DNA of 5,283 bases from B30-G6 sp964633115 (GTDB lineage Bacteria; Desulfobacterota; Desulfobacteria; Desulfobacterales; B30-G6): the NCBI GenBank assembly GCA_964633115.1, contig CAZWEO010000227.1, forward strand, positions 1 to 5,283, given 5' to 3'. A program made the position numbers and the translations under genes. The notes beneath the pieces were generated by a model that did no database searches, was not told where the DNA came from, and worked only from the letters and a program-made list of their open reading frames with translations. Positions 4,958 to 5,283 of the stretch are shown one piece after another (position 1 is the stretch's first letter; the number at the start of each line of letters is the position of its first letter).

Positions 4958-5283
4958 ATGTCCTAATGAATATTTAAACAGACAAGCTTCAAATTGGGAA
5001 AATACCATTTGCCTTTAAAGTGATCGGAAGATTGGCTTGTTAAAATTTAGCAACCACTTGAAATCCCTTTCCTCATAAAAAAAACCTCTTGCAGGATTAC
5101 GAAGAGTAGTCTCTTTGAGAATGTCGTAACATAGAGATCAAGATTTATCCAATTTTCTGGGTGGATTTATGCTGAGATGGTTTCAAAGGTATTGTTACAT
5201 AATCTATTGTTGGTGTGATCGCCAGAAAATGGTGAAATCTTCAATGTATAATGATGTGGCGAATCGAAGGTTTGGTTTGCTAA
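4958..5283. other. AT-rich stretch without a recognisable gene
   Basis: I see no convincing gene in these 326 bases. A frame from ATG 5169 stays open to the window edge (MLRWFQRYCYIIYCW onward, 38 residues) with GGGTGGA just upstream, but the residues match no family I know. On the minus strand short frames enter from the right edge and stop within the stretch. A small inverted pair, ACAAGC (4982-4987) and GCTTGT (5035-5040), is probably chance. Confidence 0.4.
5077..5106 (-). terminator. Weak candidate terminator for a leftward transcript
   Basis: Read leftward, CTCTT (5106-5102) and AAGAG (5090-5086) can form a 5-bp stem with an 11-base loop, followed after one G by a run of eight T (A8 on the plus strand, 5077-5084). 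The stem is short. If real, it would end a gene entering from beyond the right edge and converging on the toxin gene. Confidence 0.25.

Noticed and set aside
4958..5283. tRNA or structured RNA gene in the right-hand gap
   Set aside because: I found no cloverleaf, conserved T-loop motif or extended stem; only weak short inverted pairs are present.

Overview
This window looks like a chromosomal segment of a Gram-negative, probably deltaproteobacterial anaerobe such as a member of the Desulfobacteraceae. The hints are a flavin reductase-like protein that resembles the flavoredoxins of sulfate reducers, a saccharopine dehydrogenase-type reductase, and intergenic repeats of types I associate with that group. 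This assignment comes from recalled family resemblance, not from a search.

Layout. Bases 2-961 (+) carry the 3' part of a saccharopine dehydrogenase-family gene whose start lies before the window. Bases 962-1369 hold no gene. They are packed with three kinds of inverted repeat: a 125-bp element with 17-bp terminal inverted repeats, a pair of oppositely oriented dRS3-like units (ATTCCC-N8-GGGAAT), and an imperfect palindrome of about 65 bp. Bases 1370-4109 (-) form a leftward cluster read in the order marR, aldo/keto reductase, flavin reductase-like protein, short-chain dehydrogenase-like protein. The aldo/keto reductase is split by a one-base frameshift near 3448-3456. A hairpin followed by a T-run just after the flavin reductase gene may separate the last gene from the first three. 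Bases 4110-4277 are a divergent control region with a strong-looking marR promoter, a 14-bp inverted repeat over its -10 region, and a weaker candidate promoter and operator facing right. Bases 4278-4957 (+) encode a type II toxin-antitoxin pair: a Phd/YefM-type antitoxin and a PIN-domain (VapC-type) toxin, overlapping by 10 bp. Bases 4958-5283 are AT-rich with no recognisable gene.

How the genes fit together. The MarR regulator probably represses its own promoter and the reductases behind it. Such regulator-plus-reductase cassettes usually respond to electrophiles, quinones, aldehydes or oxidants, but the inducer cannot be read from the sequence. The toxin-antitoxin pair is self-contained and looks like an accessory insertion next to the regulator. 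All parts belong to known families. The points most worth checking are the frameshift, the SDR without canonical catalytic residues inside a reductase cluster, the MarR promoter-operator layout, and the nest of intergenic repeats.
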